Source: Hydrogenophaga crocea
GTDB taxonomy: Bacteria; Pseudomonadota; Gammaproteobacteria; Burkholderiales; Burkholderiaceae_C
Direction of reading: 5' to 3'
NCBI RefSeq assembly: GCF_011388215.1
Contig: NZ_CP049989.1
Span: 3,658,001 to 3,722,000, forward strand
DNA: 64,000 nt
The notes below the pieces were generated by a model that ran no database searches, had not been told where the DNA came from, and worked only from the letters and a program-made list of their open reading frames with translations. Made by a program: the position numbers and the translations under genes. Shown here one piece after another: positions 17,786 to 25,554 of the stretch; within the stretch, counting starts at the first letter, position 1; the number at the start of each line of letters is the position of its first letter.

Positions 17786-19033
17786 TCAGGCGGCCGCGGG
17801 ATTCTCGACCAGCAGGGCAATGCCCTGGCCGCCGCCCACGCAGGCCGAGGCGATGCCCCAGCGCGCGCCGATGTCGCGCAACTGGCGCGCGACGGTGATG
17901 GTGAGGCGAACGCCGGTGGCCGCCAAGGGGTGGCCGAGCGCGATCGCGCCACCGTGCACGTTGAGCCTGTCTTGATCGAGCTGCAGCTCGCGCGCCACGG
18001 CCAGCGCCTGCGCGCCCTGCGCCTCGTTGATCTCGAAACGCGCGATGTCGCCCAGCGCCAGGCCAGCGCGTTCGAGCAGCAGGCGGATGGCCGGCGCGGG
18101 GCCGATGCCCATGATCTCGGGCGGCACGCCCACCACGGCGGCGGCGGCCAGGCGCGCCAACGGGGCCTTGCCTGCGGCCTTCACACCCGCGGCGTTGGTC
18201 ACGACCGCGGCCGCGGCCGCGTCGGTGAGGGCCGAGCTGTTGCCGCCGGTCTGCACGCCGTCCTTGAACACGGTGCGCAGCTTGGCCAGCACCTCGGGCG
18301 GGGTGGGGCGCGGGTGGGTGTCGCGGTCGGCCACGGCGGCCTTGCCGCTCAGGCGCAGGCGGCGCGGCTGGTAGCCGTCGCGCTGGAATTCCTCGTTCGC
18401 CACGGGCACGATCTCGCCGTCGAACCAGCCCGCGGCCTGCGCCGCCACGGCGCGCTCGAAGCTGCGCGCGGCGAAGGCGTCCACGTCTTCGCGCGTGAGG
18501 CCATAGCGCTGCGCCAGGTTCTCGGCGGTGCGGATCATGCTGATGTCGGCGGCCGGATCGGTGAGGGCCTCCCACATGTAGTCCTTGAAGCCGATGGGCG
18601 CGCCCAGGCGGAAGCCGCCGCGGTGGTCGAAGGCCGCGATGGGGTTGCGCGTCATGGACTCGGTGCCGACCACCAGCACGTGGCTGGCCACGCCCGCGCC
18701 GATCTGCTCGCCGGCCTGGCGGAACAGTTCGAAGCCGGTGCCGCAAATGCGCTGCGCCATGAGCGCGGGCACCTCGACCGGCACGCCCGCGTACAGGCCG
18801 ATGTGGCGCGGCACGTAGAACTGGTCGAAGCCGCCCGGGGCCATGTTGCCCGCGATCACCGAGTCGATGCGCTCGGCGGGCACGCCGGTGCGCGCGAGGA
18901 TCTCGCGCGCCACCTTGATGCCGAGGTCGATCGGGTTGGCGTCGGCGAACGCACCCATGTAATCGACCATGGGGGTGCGAACCCCGTCAAGGATGAAAAC
19001 GTCGTCGAAGGTCTGGCTCTGGCCGCGGCTCAT
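17786..19033 (-). CDS. Thiolase family protein (acetyl-CoA acetyltransferase)
   Basis: Thiolases cleave or form 3-ketoacyl-CoA. The 415-residue protein has the nucleophilic Cys in QRICGTGFELFRQAGEQ (near residue 95), the His in GGAIALGHPLAATGVR, and the second Cys in SACVGGGQG near the C-terminus. ALMAQRICGTG replaces the commoner NRxCxSG, a mild divergence. The ATG overlaps the upstream ligase stop (ATGA), so translation is probably coupled. With the ligase and the acyl-CoA dehydrogenase it gives three steps of a beta-oxidation-like route; a hydratase and a hydroxyacyl-CoA dehydrogenase are not in the operon. Confidence 0.9.
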   Translation of the reverse strand: MSRGQSQTFDDVFILDGVRTPMVDYMGAFADANPIDLGIKVAREILARTGVPAERIDSVIAGNMAPGGFDQFYVPRHIGLYAGVPVEVPALMAQRICGTGFELFRQAGEQIGAGVASHVLVVGTESMTRNPIAAFDHRGGFRLGAPIGFKDYMWEALTDPAADISMIRTAENLAQRYGLTREDVDAFAARSFERAVAAQAAGWFDGEIVPVANEEFQRDGYQPRRLRLSGKAAVADRDTHPRPTPPEVLAKLRTVFKDGVQTGGNSSALTDAAAAAVVTNAAGVKAAGKAPLARLAAAAVVGVPPEIMGIGPAPAIRLLLERAGLALGDIARFEINEAQGAQALAVARELQLDQDRLNVHGGAIALGHPLAATGVRLTITVARQLRDIGARWGIASACVGGGQGIALLVENPAAA

Positions 19034-20868
19034 GGGAGGGCTTTCTCGGGGGTGGCGGGGCGCACCACGCGCGCCGTGTCGTTGTCGTCGTAAAGGGCTT
19101 CGACCAGGGCCGCGCGGCGCTGCAGCACGGCACGCTGGTTGAGGTAGCCCTTGTCGGTGATTTCGCCGGCGTCCACGCTCGGGGCTTCGTCGAGCACCAG
19201 CGCGCGCGTGGGCGATTGCGAAGAGCCGCCGCCTTCGGCGCGCAGCGCGGCCAGGCCGCGCGCGATGTGCGCGTGCAGCTCGTCGCGCGGCAGCCGGGCC
19301 GCGGCCGGGGTGGGGAACACGAGCACGCCGATCTGGTCGCGGTCGTGGCCGGTGATGACCACGTCCTGTGCGTGCGGCGCGAGGGCCGACACCACGCGCA
19401 GGCGCAGCGTGCCCACCGACACCCAGGTGCCGGTGGTGAGCTTGAAGTCTTCGGCCACGCGGCCGTTGAACACCACGCCGCGCTCGGGCGCTTTCGGGTC
19501 GGCCAGGTAGCCGGCGTCGCCGATGCGGTAGTAGCCCTCTTCGTCGAAGGCCTGGGCGCTGAGCTCGGGCGCGTGGCGGTAGCCGGGGAAGATGTTCACG
19601 CCGCGGATGCGCAGCTCGTGCTTCTCGCCGTTGGGCACGAACTTGAGTTCGACACCGGGCAGCACCCCGCCGATCACGCCCGCGCGCTCCATGCGCCAGT
19701 GCGCGCTCGTGACCGCGGGCGCGGTCTCGGTGGAGCCCCAGGAGGTGGTGAGCCAGACCTCGCGGCCCAGCACGCGCCTGGCGAGCCGCTGCAGCCGTTC
19801 CCAGCTGGCCTGCGGCAGCGCGGCACCGGCGTAGAACACCGTGCGCAGCCGGCCCAGCACGCGGCGCGCCAGGTCCTCGTCGGCCTCGAGCAGGGGCATG
19901 GCCATGTCGAAGCCACGCGGCACGTTGAACCAGATGGTGGGCTGCACCTCGGCGAGGTTGGCCACCGTCTTCTCGATCAGGCCCGGCGCGGGCCGGCCTT
20001 CGTCGATCACCAGCGTGCCGCCGTGGCACATCACCATGTGCAGGTTGTGGTTGCCGCCGAAGGTGTGGCTCCAGGGCAGCCAGTCGACCAGCACCGGCTT
20101 TTCATGGCGCAGGAAACGCCAGGCCTGCGCGATCATCTGCTGGTTCGCGCACAGCATGCGGTGTGTGTTGATCACCACCTTGGGCGTGCCGGTGGAGCCC
20201 GAGGTGAGCAGGTACTTGGCCGTGGTGTCGGGCGTGATGGCCTCGAAGGCCGTGCGCACCGCGGGCGTCTCGTCGCCAGCCAGCAGTTGTTCAAAAGCCA
20301 GGGCCCCCGGGATGCGGTCCTGCACGGTGTCGGCGCCCTGGCTGAACACCACGGGCACCTGCAGGCCGCTGCTGGCGATCGCGGGGCCGTACACCGCGGC
20401 GTCGGACGCATAGACCAGCGCGGGCTGCAGCGTGTGCAGGATGCCGTGCACCTTGCTGTACTCGCGCGTGAGGCGGCAGTAGGCGCTCGACACGGTGCAG
20501 CTCGCGCGGCCGATGTGCTGCGCGGCGAGCACCAGCAGCAGGTGGTCGATGCCGTTGTCGGACAGCACCACCACCGGCGCGTCGGGCGCGAGGTCCAGGC
20601 CCAGCAGGGCCTGCGCGACGCGGCCCACCTGCGCGCGCAAGGCGCCCCAGCTCAGGCGGCGCCAGCCGCCCTCGGGCGTGCGCTCGGCCAGCGCGGGCGC
20701 GTCGGGCGTGTGGCGGGCCCAGTGCTCGAGCCATTCGCCCACGCAGCGCGCGTAATCACCCAGGGGCTCGGGCGAGCGCAGCACAAAGCTGCCGTCGGCC
20801 CGGTGTTCCACCGTGGCCGCGGGCGGTGCGATCCAGGCGGGATCGGCCATCCAGTCGAGGGTGCTCAT
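19030..20868 (-). CDS. Feruloyl-CoA synthase-like AMP-dependent acyl-CoA ligase
   Basis: This 612-residue ligase of the ANL superfamily would activate a carboxylic acid to its CoA ester. The ATP-binding P-loop is LLTSGSTGTPK, followed by VDWLPWSHTFGGNHN and TTSWGSTETAPAVTSAHW, as in feruloyl-CoA synthases. The later YYRIGDAGYL and the C-terminal ITDKGYLNQRA are also typical. The start may be ATG 20868, with GGAG just upstream, or ATG 20877. It is the first gene of a seven-gene operon, and a palindrome overlapping its start faces the divergent tetR gene. An aromatic acid substrate is likely but not shown. Confidence 0.88.
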   Translation of the reverse strand: MSTLDWMADPAWIAPPAATVEHRADGSFVLRSPEPLGDYARCVGEWLEHWARHTPDAPALAERTPEGGWRRLSWGALRAQVGRVAQALLGLDLAPDAPVVVLSDNGIDHLLLVLAAQHIGRASCTVSSAYCRLTREYSKVHGILHTLQPALVYASDAAVYGPAIASSGLQVPVVFSQGADTVQDRIPGALAFEQLLAGDETPAVRTAFEAITPDTTAKYLLTSGSTGTPKVVINTHRMLCANQQMIAQAWRFLRHEKPVLVDWLPWSHTFGGNHNLHMVMCHGGTLVIDEGRPAPGLIEKTVANLAEVQPTIWFNVPRGFDMAMPLLEADEDLARRVLGRLRTVFYAGAALPQASWERLQRLARRVLGREVWLTTSWGSTETAPAVTSAHWRMERAGVIGGVLPGVELKFVPNGEKHELRIRGVNIFPGYRHAPELSAQAFDEEGYYRIGDAGYLADPKAPERGVVFNGRVAEDFKLTTGTWVSVGTLRLRVVSALAPHAQDVVITGHDRDQIGVLVFPTPAAARLPRDELHAHIARGLAALRAEGGGSSQSPTRALVLDEAPSVDAGEITDKGYLNQRAVLQRRAALVEALYDDNDTARVVRPATPEKALP

Positions 20869-20874
20869 GGTCTC

Positions 20875-20890
20875 CATACAGTTATGTATG
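20875..20890. promoter_or_regulatory. Palindromic operator 1, probable TetR-family binding site
   Basis: A perfect inverted repeat (CATACA-N4-TGTATG) lies at the start of the acyl-CoA ligase gene. Its core TACA-N4-TGTA is shared with the second palindrome 58 bp away near tetR. Position and shared core suggest that both bind the divergently encoded regulator. Confidence 0.6.
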
Positions 20891-20947
20891 TTTGATAACC
20901 AATGCTATCGAGGGTTTTCACCAGGGGGGTACAGGGTTTCTCCCTAG

Positions 20948-20969
20948 CTCCGTACATTTCTGTACGGAG
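20948..20969. promoter_or_regulatory. Palindromic operator 2 upstream of tetR
   Basis: A perfect 9-bp inverted repeat with a 4-base spacer (CTCCGTACA / TGTACGGAG) lies 34 bp before the tetR start and carries the same TACA-N4-TGTA core as the first palindrome. It is well placed for autoregulation because it covers the -35 region for the -10-like TAGAAT at 20990-20995. Confidence 0.65.
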
Positions 20970-21002
20970 CCCTTTGGAGATGCCATCGATAGAATCCGCG
21001 CC

Positions 21003-21641
21003 GTGAGTTCGAGCAGCGACAGCCCCAAGGCCACCGCCCCGGCGCGCAAGACCCGCGCGGGCGGCGAGGCCGCGCGCGTGTCGCTCACGCCCGAGACCTG
21101 GATCGAGGCCGCGACCGGGGTGCTGGTGGACCAGGGCATCGACCACGTGCGCGTGGACCTGCTCGCGCAGCACCTGGGCGTCACGCGCGGCAGCTTCTAC
21201 TGGCACTTCAAGGACCGCGAGGACCTGCTGCGCCGGGTGTTGCAGGCCTGGCGCGAGACCGCCACCGAAAACCTCACGGCCCGGCTCGAGTCCGCGCACG
21301 AAGACCCGATGGCGCAGCTGCGCGACGTGCTTTCGCTGCCATTTCGCGGCCGCTCCGCGGCGCGCGCGGCGCGCATCGAGCTCGCGATCCGCGCCTGGGC
21401 CCGGCGCGACCAGATGGCGCGCTTCGCGGTCGACGAGGCCGACGCGAGCCGCATCGGCTACATCGCGCAGGTGTTCTCGGCGCTGGGTTTTCCGGTGATG
21501 GAAGCGCGCTCGCGCGCCTTCATGCTCTACGGCTACATCGTGTCGGAATCGCTCATGCCCACGCTGAGCAGCAAGGCCCAGCAGGACGAGCGGCGCCGCT
21601 TCGCGGAGCGGCTGTTCACGCAGCGCGTGACGCCGGTCTGA
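21003..21641 (+). CDS. TetR/AcrR family transcriptional regulator
   Basis: This 212-residue regulator has an N-terminal TetR DNA-binding domain: TWIEAATGVLVDQGIDHVRV, then LLAQHLGVTRGSFYWHFKDR, the recognition helix and following family signature. The rest is a helical ligand-binding domain. I chose GTG 21003; the open frame extends to 20826, but that part covers the operator region and has no family similarity. TAGAAT at 20990-20995 ends seven bases before the GTG and no Shine-Dalgarno is present, so the mRNA may be leaderless. It probably represses the divergent ligase-thiolase-transporter operon and itself. Confidence 0.9.
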   Translation: MSSSSDSPKATAPARKTRAGGEAARVSLTPETWIEAATGVLVDQGIDHVRVDLLAQHLGVTRGSFYWHFKDREDLLRRVLQAWRETATENLTARLESAHEDPMAQLRDVLSLPFRGRSAARAARIELAIRAWARRDQMARFAVDEADASRIGYIAQVFSALGFPVMEARSRAFMLYGYIVSESLMPTLSSKAQQDERRRFAERLFTQRVTPV

Positions 21642-21645
21642 TCGC

Positions 21646-22275
21646 TCAAGCGCTGCGCTTGAACAGCGCGAGCAGCCCGCCCGCCACCACGAACAGCGTG
21701 CCGAACACGCGGTTGAGGGCGCGCACATGGGCGCTCGACTTGAGCGAACTCAGCAGCCGCGCCGCGAGCGCGGTGTAGCCCGCCATCACCACCAGGTCGG
21801 TGAAGCCCAGCGTGAGCGCGATCACCAGGTACTGGGGTGCGAGCGGTTGAGCGAGGTTGAGGAACTGCGGCACCACGGCGAGCAGGAACACCGTGCCCTT
21901 GGGGTTGAGCGCGTTGATGATCCAGCCGCGCACGATGAGCTCGCGCGCGCGCCGCGGCGTGGCGTCGGTGCCGGCCTCGGCGATGGGCCGTGCGGGCGCG
22001 CGCCATTGCTGGATGCCCAGCCACACCAGGTAGGCCACGCCGGCCCACTTGATGACCGTGAAGGCCGTGGCCGAGGCGGCCACCAGCGCGCCCAGGCCCA
22101 CGCCCACCACCAGGATCTGCGTCCAGATGCCCAGCACCAGCCCCAGGGTGGTGAGGTAGCCGCGGCGGAAACCGTGCGACAGGCCCGAGCTCATGGCGGC
22201 CACGGCGCCCGCGCCCGGCGAGATGCTGATGGCCCAGGACGCGGCGAAAAAGGCGAGCCAGGTGGTGAATTCCAT
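21646..22275 (-). CDS. LysE/RhtB family amino-acid exporter
   Basis: This 209-residue inner-membrane protein has about six hydrophobic helices. The family signature is present near the N-terminus (ISPGAGAVAAMSSGLSHGFRRG) and later as WIINALNPKGTVFLLAVVPQF. RhtB proteins export amino acids or derivatives by proton exchange; the substrate here is not predictable. Its stop is four bases from the converging tetR stop. A second LysE-type exporter lies at 59466-60080 but differs clearly in sequence. Confidence 0.88.
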   Translation of the reverse strand: MEFTTWLAFFAASWAISISPGAGAVAAMSSGLSHGFRRGYLTTLGLVLGIWTQILVVGVGLGALVAASATAFTVIKWAGVAYLVWLGIQQWRAPARPIAEAGTDATPRRARELIVRGWIINALNPKGTVFLLAVVPQFLNLAQPLAPQYLVIALTLGFTDLVVMAGYTALAARLLSSLKSSAHVRALNRVFGTLFVVAGGLLALFKRSA

Positions 22276-22310
22276 GGTGGTCGGCAAGGGCAACAGAGGG
22301 GGCAGCGATG

Positions 22311-22829
22311 CTACCGGATCCTCAGCTTGAACTGCAGCAGCAGCGCGCCGTCCACGTTCTTCATCGAGGGGATCACGCCCAGGTTGACGCCGAAGCGCCG
22401 GCCTTCGATGGTGGCCATGGGCAGGGCCGCGAAGAAGGTGCCGCCGCGCTCGATCGCGGGATAGCCATTGAGCACGCCGATGGCCGCACCGAGCTTGACG
22501 GGCCCGATCTGCCAGGGCTGCCAGTTCACGGCCGCGTACTGCGAGTGCTTGCCCAGGCTGTTGTCGTACACGCCCGCCATCAGCGCCACGTCGGGCGAGC
22601 GGCGCCACTCGAGGCCGAAGCCGAGGTTGCGCTCGTTGTAGTGCGCGTGGCGGTTGAAGTGGCGCGAGAAGCCGCCGATGTTGACCCACACCGAAGGCGT
22701 CTCGGCGGCGGGGATGGCGGGGCCTTCATCGGCGCGTGCGGCAAAGGCCACCAGCGGCAGCGCCAGGGCGATCAGCCAGGCCCGGGACGCGGGCAGGGAA
22801 GGGCGGGAAACAGCTGGGCGCGCAAACAT
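22311..22829 (-). CDS. Exported protein of unknown function, probable periplasmic or outer-membrane
   Basis: This 172-residue protein has a cleavable signal peptide (basic start, then AWLIALALPLVAFAARA). The mature part has alternating hydrophobic and aromatic residues (FSRHFNRHAHYNERNLGFG, WRRSPDVALMAGVYDNSLGK, YAAVNWQPWQIG), suggestive of a small beta-barrel, and ends in a basic strand. I do not recognise a named family with confidence. GAGGTGACC just before the ATG is a fair ribosome site. It lies downstream of infA on the same strand. Confidence 0.65.
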   Translation of the reverse strand: MFARPAVSRPSLPASRAWLIALALPLVAFAARADEGPAIPAAETPSVWVNIGGFSRHFNRHAHYNERNLGFGLEWRRSPDVALMAGVYDNSLGKHSQYAAVNWQPWQIGPVKLGAAIGVLNGYPAIERGGTFFAALPMATIEGRRFGVNLGVIPSMKNVDGALLLQFKLRIR

Positions 22830-22877
22830 CGGTCACCTCGATCACGGTATCCCCGGTGGGGACATGCCTGTGATCTC

Positions 22878-22927
22878 GGCGCCGCAGCGGCGCCCTGAAT
22901 GCCACCGGTCGGGCTAACACCCGACCG
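22878..22927 (-). terminator. Two hairpins after infA
   Basis: Two perfect inverted repeats lie in the gap downstream of infA: CGGTCGGG / CCCGACCG with a 6-base loop (22906-22927), then GGCGCC / GGCGCC with a 5-base loop (22878-22894). Neither has a U-tract. They are plausible transcription barriers for the infA message. Confidence 0.35.
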
Positions 22928-22949
22928 TGACAAGCGCGTGACGGGATGC

Positions 22950-23204
22950 TCAGCTGCGCTTGCGCGGCGCAGCGGGGCCGCGACCTTCGAGGTGGCGGAA
23001 ATTGATGCGGCCCTTGGTCAGGTCGTAGGGCGAAAGTTCCAGCGAAACACGGTCACCCGCGAGGATGCGGATGTGGTTCTTCTTCATCTTGCCGGCGGAA
23101 TAGGCAATGAGCTGGTGCCCGTTGTCCAGGGTCACGCGAAAACGCGTGTCGGGCAACACCTCGTTGACGATACCCATCATGTCGATCAGTTCTTCCTTGG
23201 CCAT
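22950..23204 (-). CDS. infA: Translation initiation factor IF-1
   Basis: IF-1 binds the 30S A site during initiation. The 84-residue protein shows the whole OB-fold: [40 protein letters not shown] and [18 protein letters not shown]. It is longer than the canonical 71-72 residues because of a basic C-terminal tail ([14 protein letters not shown]). It stands alone between minE and an exported protein, not in a ribosomal-protein operon, so it is probably the second IF-1 paralogue common in betaproteobacteria. AAGGAT lies before the ATG. Confidence 0.95.
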   Translation of the reverse strand: MAKEELIDMMGIVNEVLPDTRFRVTLDNGHQLIAYSAGKMKKNHIRILAGDRVSLELSPYDLTKGRINFRHLEGRGPAAPRKRS

Positions 23205-23351
23205 GCGGATCCTTTTCAGTGGCAACGACGCCACCACGCAAGCCGCCCGGAGCTGCAGCGCAGGCCCGGGTGCGTGGAAGCGAGGAAATGGCCATCGGGG
23301 CGATGGCCGGCGAACGGCCCGGGTGCGGAGCCCGGGCAGGCGCGCGGCGGC

Positions 23352-23383
23352 GCGCGAAACCCCGGGATTTTACCGGGTCGCGC
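23352..23383 (-). terminator. Stem-loop after minE
   Basis: Directly after the minE stop, the minus strand can fold as GCGCGA-CCCGG, loop TAAAATC, CCGGG, a 3-base bulge and TCGCGC. It has no U-tract after it. It is a candidate terminator of the minCDE transcript. Confidence 0.35.
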
Positions 23384-23384
23384 T

Positions 23385-23645
23385 TCAGCGCTTCTCGGGC
23401 AGCTCGATCTTGACCTCGAGCACGTCAAGGTTGTCCTGGCGTTCGAGCTGCACCTTGATGTCGTTGGGGTCGATGCGGATGTACTTGCCGATCACCGCCA
23501 CGAGCTCGCGCTGCAGCGCGGGCAGGTAGTCGGGTTCCGCGGCGCTGCGGCCGGCCCGCTCGTGCGCGAGGATGATCTGCAGCCGCTCCTTGGCGACGCT
23601 GGCGGTCTTTTTCTTCTCGCCGAGCAGGAAGGACAGCAGGGACAT
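23385..23645 (-). CDS. minE: Cell division topological specificity factor MinE
   Basis: MinE stimulates MinD ATPase and drives pole-to-pole oscillation that keeps the division site at mid-cell. The 86-residue protein has the N-terminal amphipathic membrane helix ([20 protein letters not shown]), the MinD-binding segment [15 protein letters not shown], and the C-terminal topological domain ([20 protein letters not shown]). Length and order are standard. It follows minD by one base and ends the minCDE operon. Confidence 0.96.
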   Translation of the reverse strand: MSLLSFLLGEKKKTASVAKERLQIILAHERAGRSAAEPDYLPALQRELVAVIGKYIRIDPNDIKVQLERQDNLDVLEVKIELPEKR

Positions 23646-23646
23646 G

Positions 23647-24462
23647 TCACTTCCCTCCGAACAGGCGCTTGAAGAAGCCGGCCTTCTCGGCCTCGATGAA
23701 GCGCAGGGGCTTTTCGGCGCCCAGGAAACGGTCGATCACGTCGCCATAGGCCTCGGCCACGTCGCTGCCCTTGAGGTGGATCGCCGGCGTGCCCTGGTTG
23801 GACGCCGTGAGCACGCTCTCGCTCTCGGGGATCACGCCGATCAGCGGGATGCGCAGGATGTCCTGGATGTCCTGCAGCGAGAGCATCTGGCCGTCGGCCA
23901 CGCGCGAGGGGTTGTAGCGCGTGATCAGCAGGTGCTCTTTGATCGGGTCCTTGCCGTCGATGGCGCGCTGGGTCTTGCTCGAAAGCATGCCCAGGATGCG
24001 GTCGGAGTCGCGCACGCTGGACACCTCGGGGTTGGTCACCACCAGGGCCTCGTCGGCGTAATGCATGGCCATGAGCGCGCCGGTTTCGATGCCCGCGGGG
24101 GAGTCGCAGACGATGAAGTCGAAACCCATCTCGACCAGTTCGTCGAGCACACGCTTGACGCCCTCCTGCGAGAGCGCGTCCTTGTCGCGCGTCTGGCTGG
24201 CCGCGAGCACGTACAGCGTGTCGACCTGCTTGTCCTTGATCAGGGCCTGGCCGAGCTTGGCCTCGCCGTGGATCACGTTGATCAGGTCGTAGACCACGCG
24301 GCGCTCGCAACCCATGATGAGGTCGAGGTTGCGCAGGCCGACGTCGAAATCGATGACGGCGGTCTTGTGGCCGCGCAGCGCGAGGCCGGTGGCGAAGCTG
24401 GCGCTGGTGGTGGTCTTGCCCACCCCGCCCTTGCCGGAGGTGACGACGACGATACGGGTCAT
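23647..24462 (-). CDS. minD: Septum site-determining ATPase MinD
   Basis: MinD is a membrane-associated ParA-type ATPase that recruits MinC and responds to MinE. The 271-residue protein has the deviant Walker [10 protein letters not shown] at the N-terminus, [29 protein letters not shown], and a C-terminal amphipathic membrane-targeting helix ([12 protein letters not shown]). It lies 26 bp after minC and one base before minE. All functional motifs are present. Confidence 0.97.
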   Translation of the reverse strand: MTRIVVVTSGKGGVGKTTTSASFATGLALRGHKTAVIDFDVGLRNLDLIMGCERRVVYDLINVIHGEAKLGQALIKDKQVDTLYVLAASQTRDKDALSQEGVKRVLDELVEMGFDFIVCDSPAGIETGALMAMHYADEALVVTNPEVSSVRDSDRILGMLSSKTQRAIDGKDPIKEHLLITRYNPSRVADGQMLSLQDIQDILRIPLIGVIPESESVLTASNQGTPAIHLKGSDVAEAYGDVIDRFLGAEKPLRFIEAEKAGFFKRLFGGK

Positions 24463-24488
24463 GGTGCGGTTCCTTGGATTCGGATGGT

Positions 24489-25235
24489 TCAGGCAGGCAG
24501 CGGATCGATCACGAGCTTCTCGCCGTCGGGCGTGCGTTGCAGGCGCACCTGGGCCGGCTTGCCGTGCAGCTCGCTGGGCAGGGGCACTTCGCTCGTGCGG
24601 TAGATGCCGGCGATGGACACCAGCTCGGGTGCCATGGCCAGCGAAAAAATGCGCGCATCGGCAAAGCCGCGCGCACCCGCGATGGCCTTGCCGCGCAGCG
24701 GCGCGTACACGTGGATGTGGCCGTCGGCGATGACCTCGGCGCCCGGGTTCACGGGCGCCATCACCACCAGGTCGCGGCCCCGCGCATACACCTGCTGGCC
24801 CGAGCGCAGCGGCTTGTCCACCACCAGCGCGGCCGGGTTCACGGGCGGCGGGGGCGGTGGCGCCGCGGCCTCGCGCGCCGGCTGGCGCGGTGCTTCGCGC
24901 GGCAGGTTGATGCCATCGGCCAGCGGCAGGCCGGCGCTGCGGGCCGCGGCGCGCTGGGCGTCGTCGAGCGCGTGCACGGCGACTGCGCGCAGGCGGTGCT
25001 CCTGCAGCAGGGCCGCCACGGCCGCGAGGTCGGGCGTGCCCGCATCGGCCACGCCCTGCAGATCGATCAGCAAGGGATCGTGGTCGAAGAACTCGGGCTG
25101 GTCGCCGTAGCGTTCGCCGAACTCGCGGCGCAGCAGATCCAGATCGCTCGACTTGAGCAGCAGGGCCAGCAGCGGGAGGTGGGCGCTCTTGAGGTCGAAA
25201 CTGGCGGGCGCTTGGCCGCCCAGGGACACGGGCAT
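24489..25235 (-). CDS. minC: Septum site-determining protein MinC
   Basis: MinC inhibits FtsZ polymerisation away from mid-cell. The 248-residue protein has an N-terminal FtsZ-inhibitory domain (FDLKSAHLPLLALLLKSSDL), a linker rich in proline (a run of six Pro near residue 130), and the C-terminal MinD-binding beta-helix (RSGQQVYARGRDLVVMAPVN, GAEVIADGHIHVYAPLRGKA). No Shine-Dalgarno precedes ATG 25235. TACACT at 25268-25273 could be a -10, giving a leader of about 25 bases. It is the first gene of minCDE. Confidence 0.94.
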   Translation of the reverse strand: MPVSLGGQAPASFDLKSAHLPLLALLLKSSDLDLLRREFGERYGDQPEFFDHDPLLIDLQGVADAGTPDLAAVAALLQEHRLRAVAVHALDDAQRAAARSAGLPLADGINLPREAPRQPAREAAAPPPPPPVNPAALVVDKPLRSGQQVYARGRDLVVMAPVNPGAEVIADGHIHVYAPLRGKAIAGARGFADARIFSLAMAPELVSIAGIYRTSEVPLPSELHGKPAQVRLQRTPDGEKLVIDPLPA

Positions 25236-25554
25236 GGACGGAGGTCGGGCACGGCGGAAAGGCGCGCAGTGTAGCAGCGGGCACCGGGGCGTCCGGTGAG
25301 CGTTCGTGACCGGATGTTGGACAAACCTGTGGAAAGTTCTGGCACAAGCCCGCTGTTGTCCACAGGCGGGGCGCGGGCGGCGGGATTGTCCCCATCGGCG
25401 AACACCGGGAACCGGGCCCTCCCCACAGGCTTGTCCGGTTCACAAACGCCTTGCGCCACAAAGGAAAAGGGCGCTTGTCCACAGAAGACAGCGCCCTTCT
25501 ACTACCTACGACTATCTTTTAAAAAGAAACCATAGATAAGACAGCCGAACTCCT
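25236..25554. other. 319-bp intergenic region with repeated TTGTCC/CCACAG motifs
   Basis: The longest gene-free stretch in the window lies between minC and the Spy-like gene. It holds five TTGTCC elements (25319-25324 on the minus strand; 25356, 25386, 25431 and 25475 on the plus strand) and several CCACAG elements. Two join as TTGTCCACA (25356-25364 and 25475-25483), one mismatch from the DnaA box TTATCCACA. The right end is AT-rich, with a 13-base palindrome at 25515-25527. It must contain the minCDE promoter. I see no open frame or RNA gene that I can support. Confidence 0.6.
25467..25498 (-). terminator. Hairpin followed by a short T-run, candidate terminator of the Spy-like gene
   Basis: The perfect arms AAGGGCGC and GCGCCCTT flank a 16-base loop that contains a DnaA-box-like sequence. 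Read on the minus strand, the stem ends in CCCTTTTCC, so it could terminate the upstream Spy-like message before the minCDE promoter. The large loop weakens this call. Confidence 0.4.

Noticed and set aside
21003..21641. Longer tetR start at 20826
   Set aside because: The extra 59 codons cross both palindromic operators and lack similarity to TetR proteins; GTG 21003 has a promoter-like hexamer at the right distance.
25236..25554. Replication origin at the DnaA-box-like cluster
   Set aside because: No dnaA, dnaN or rpmH lies nearby, the boxes carry a mismatch, and only a short AT-rich block is present. The parS sites at the other end are a better guide to the origin.
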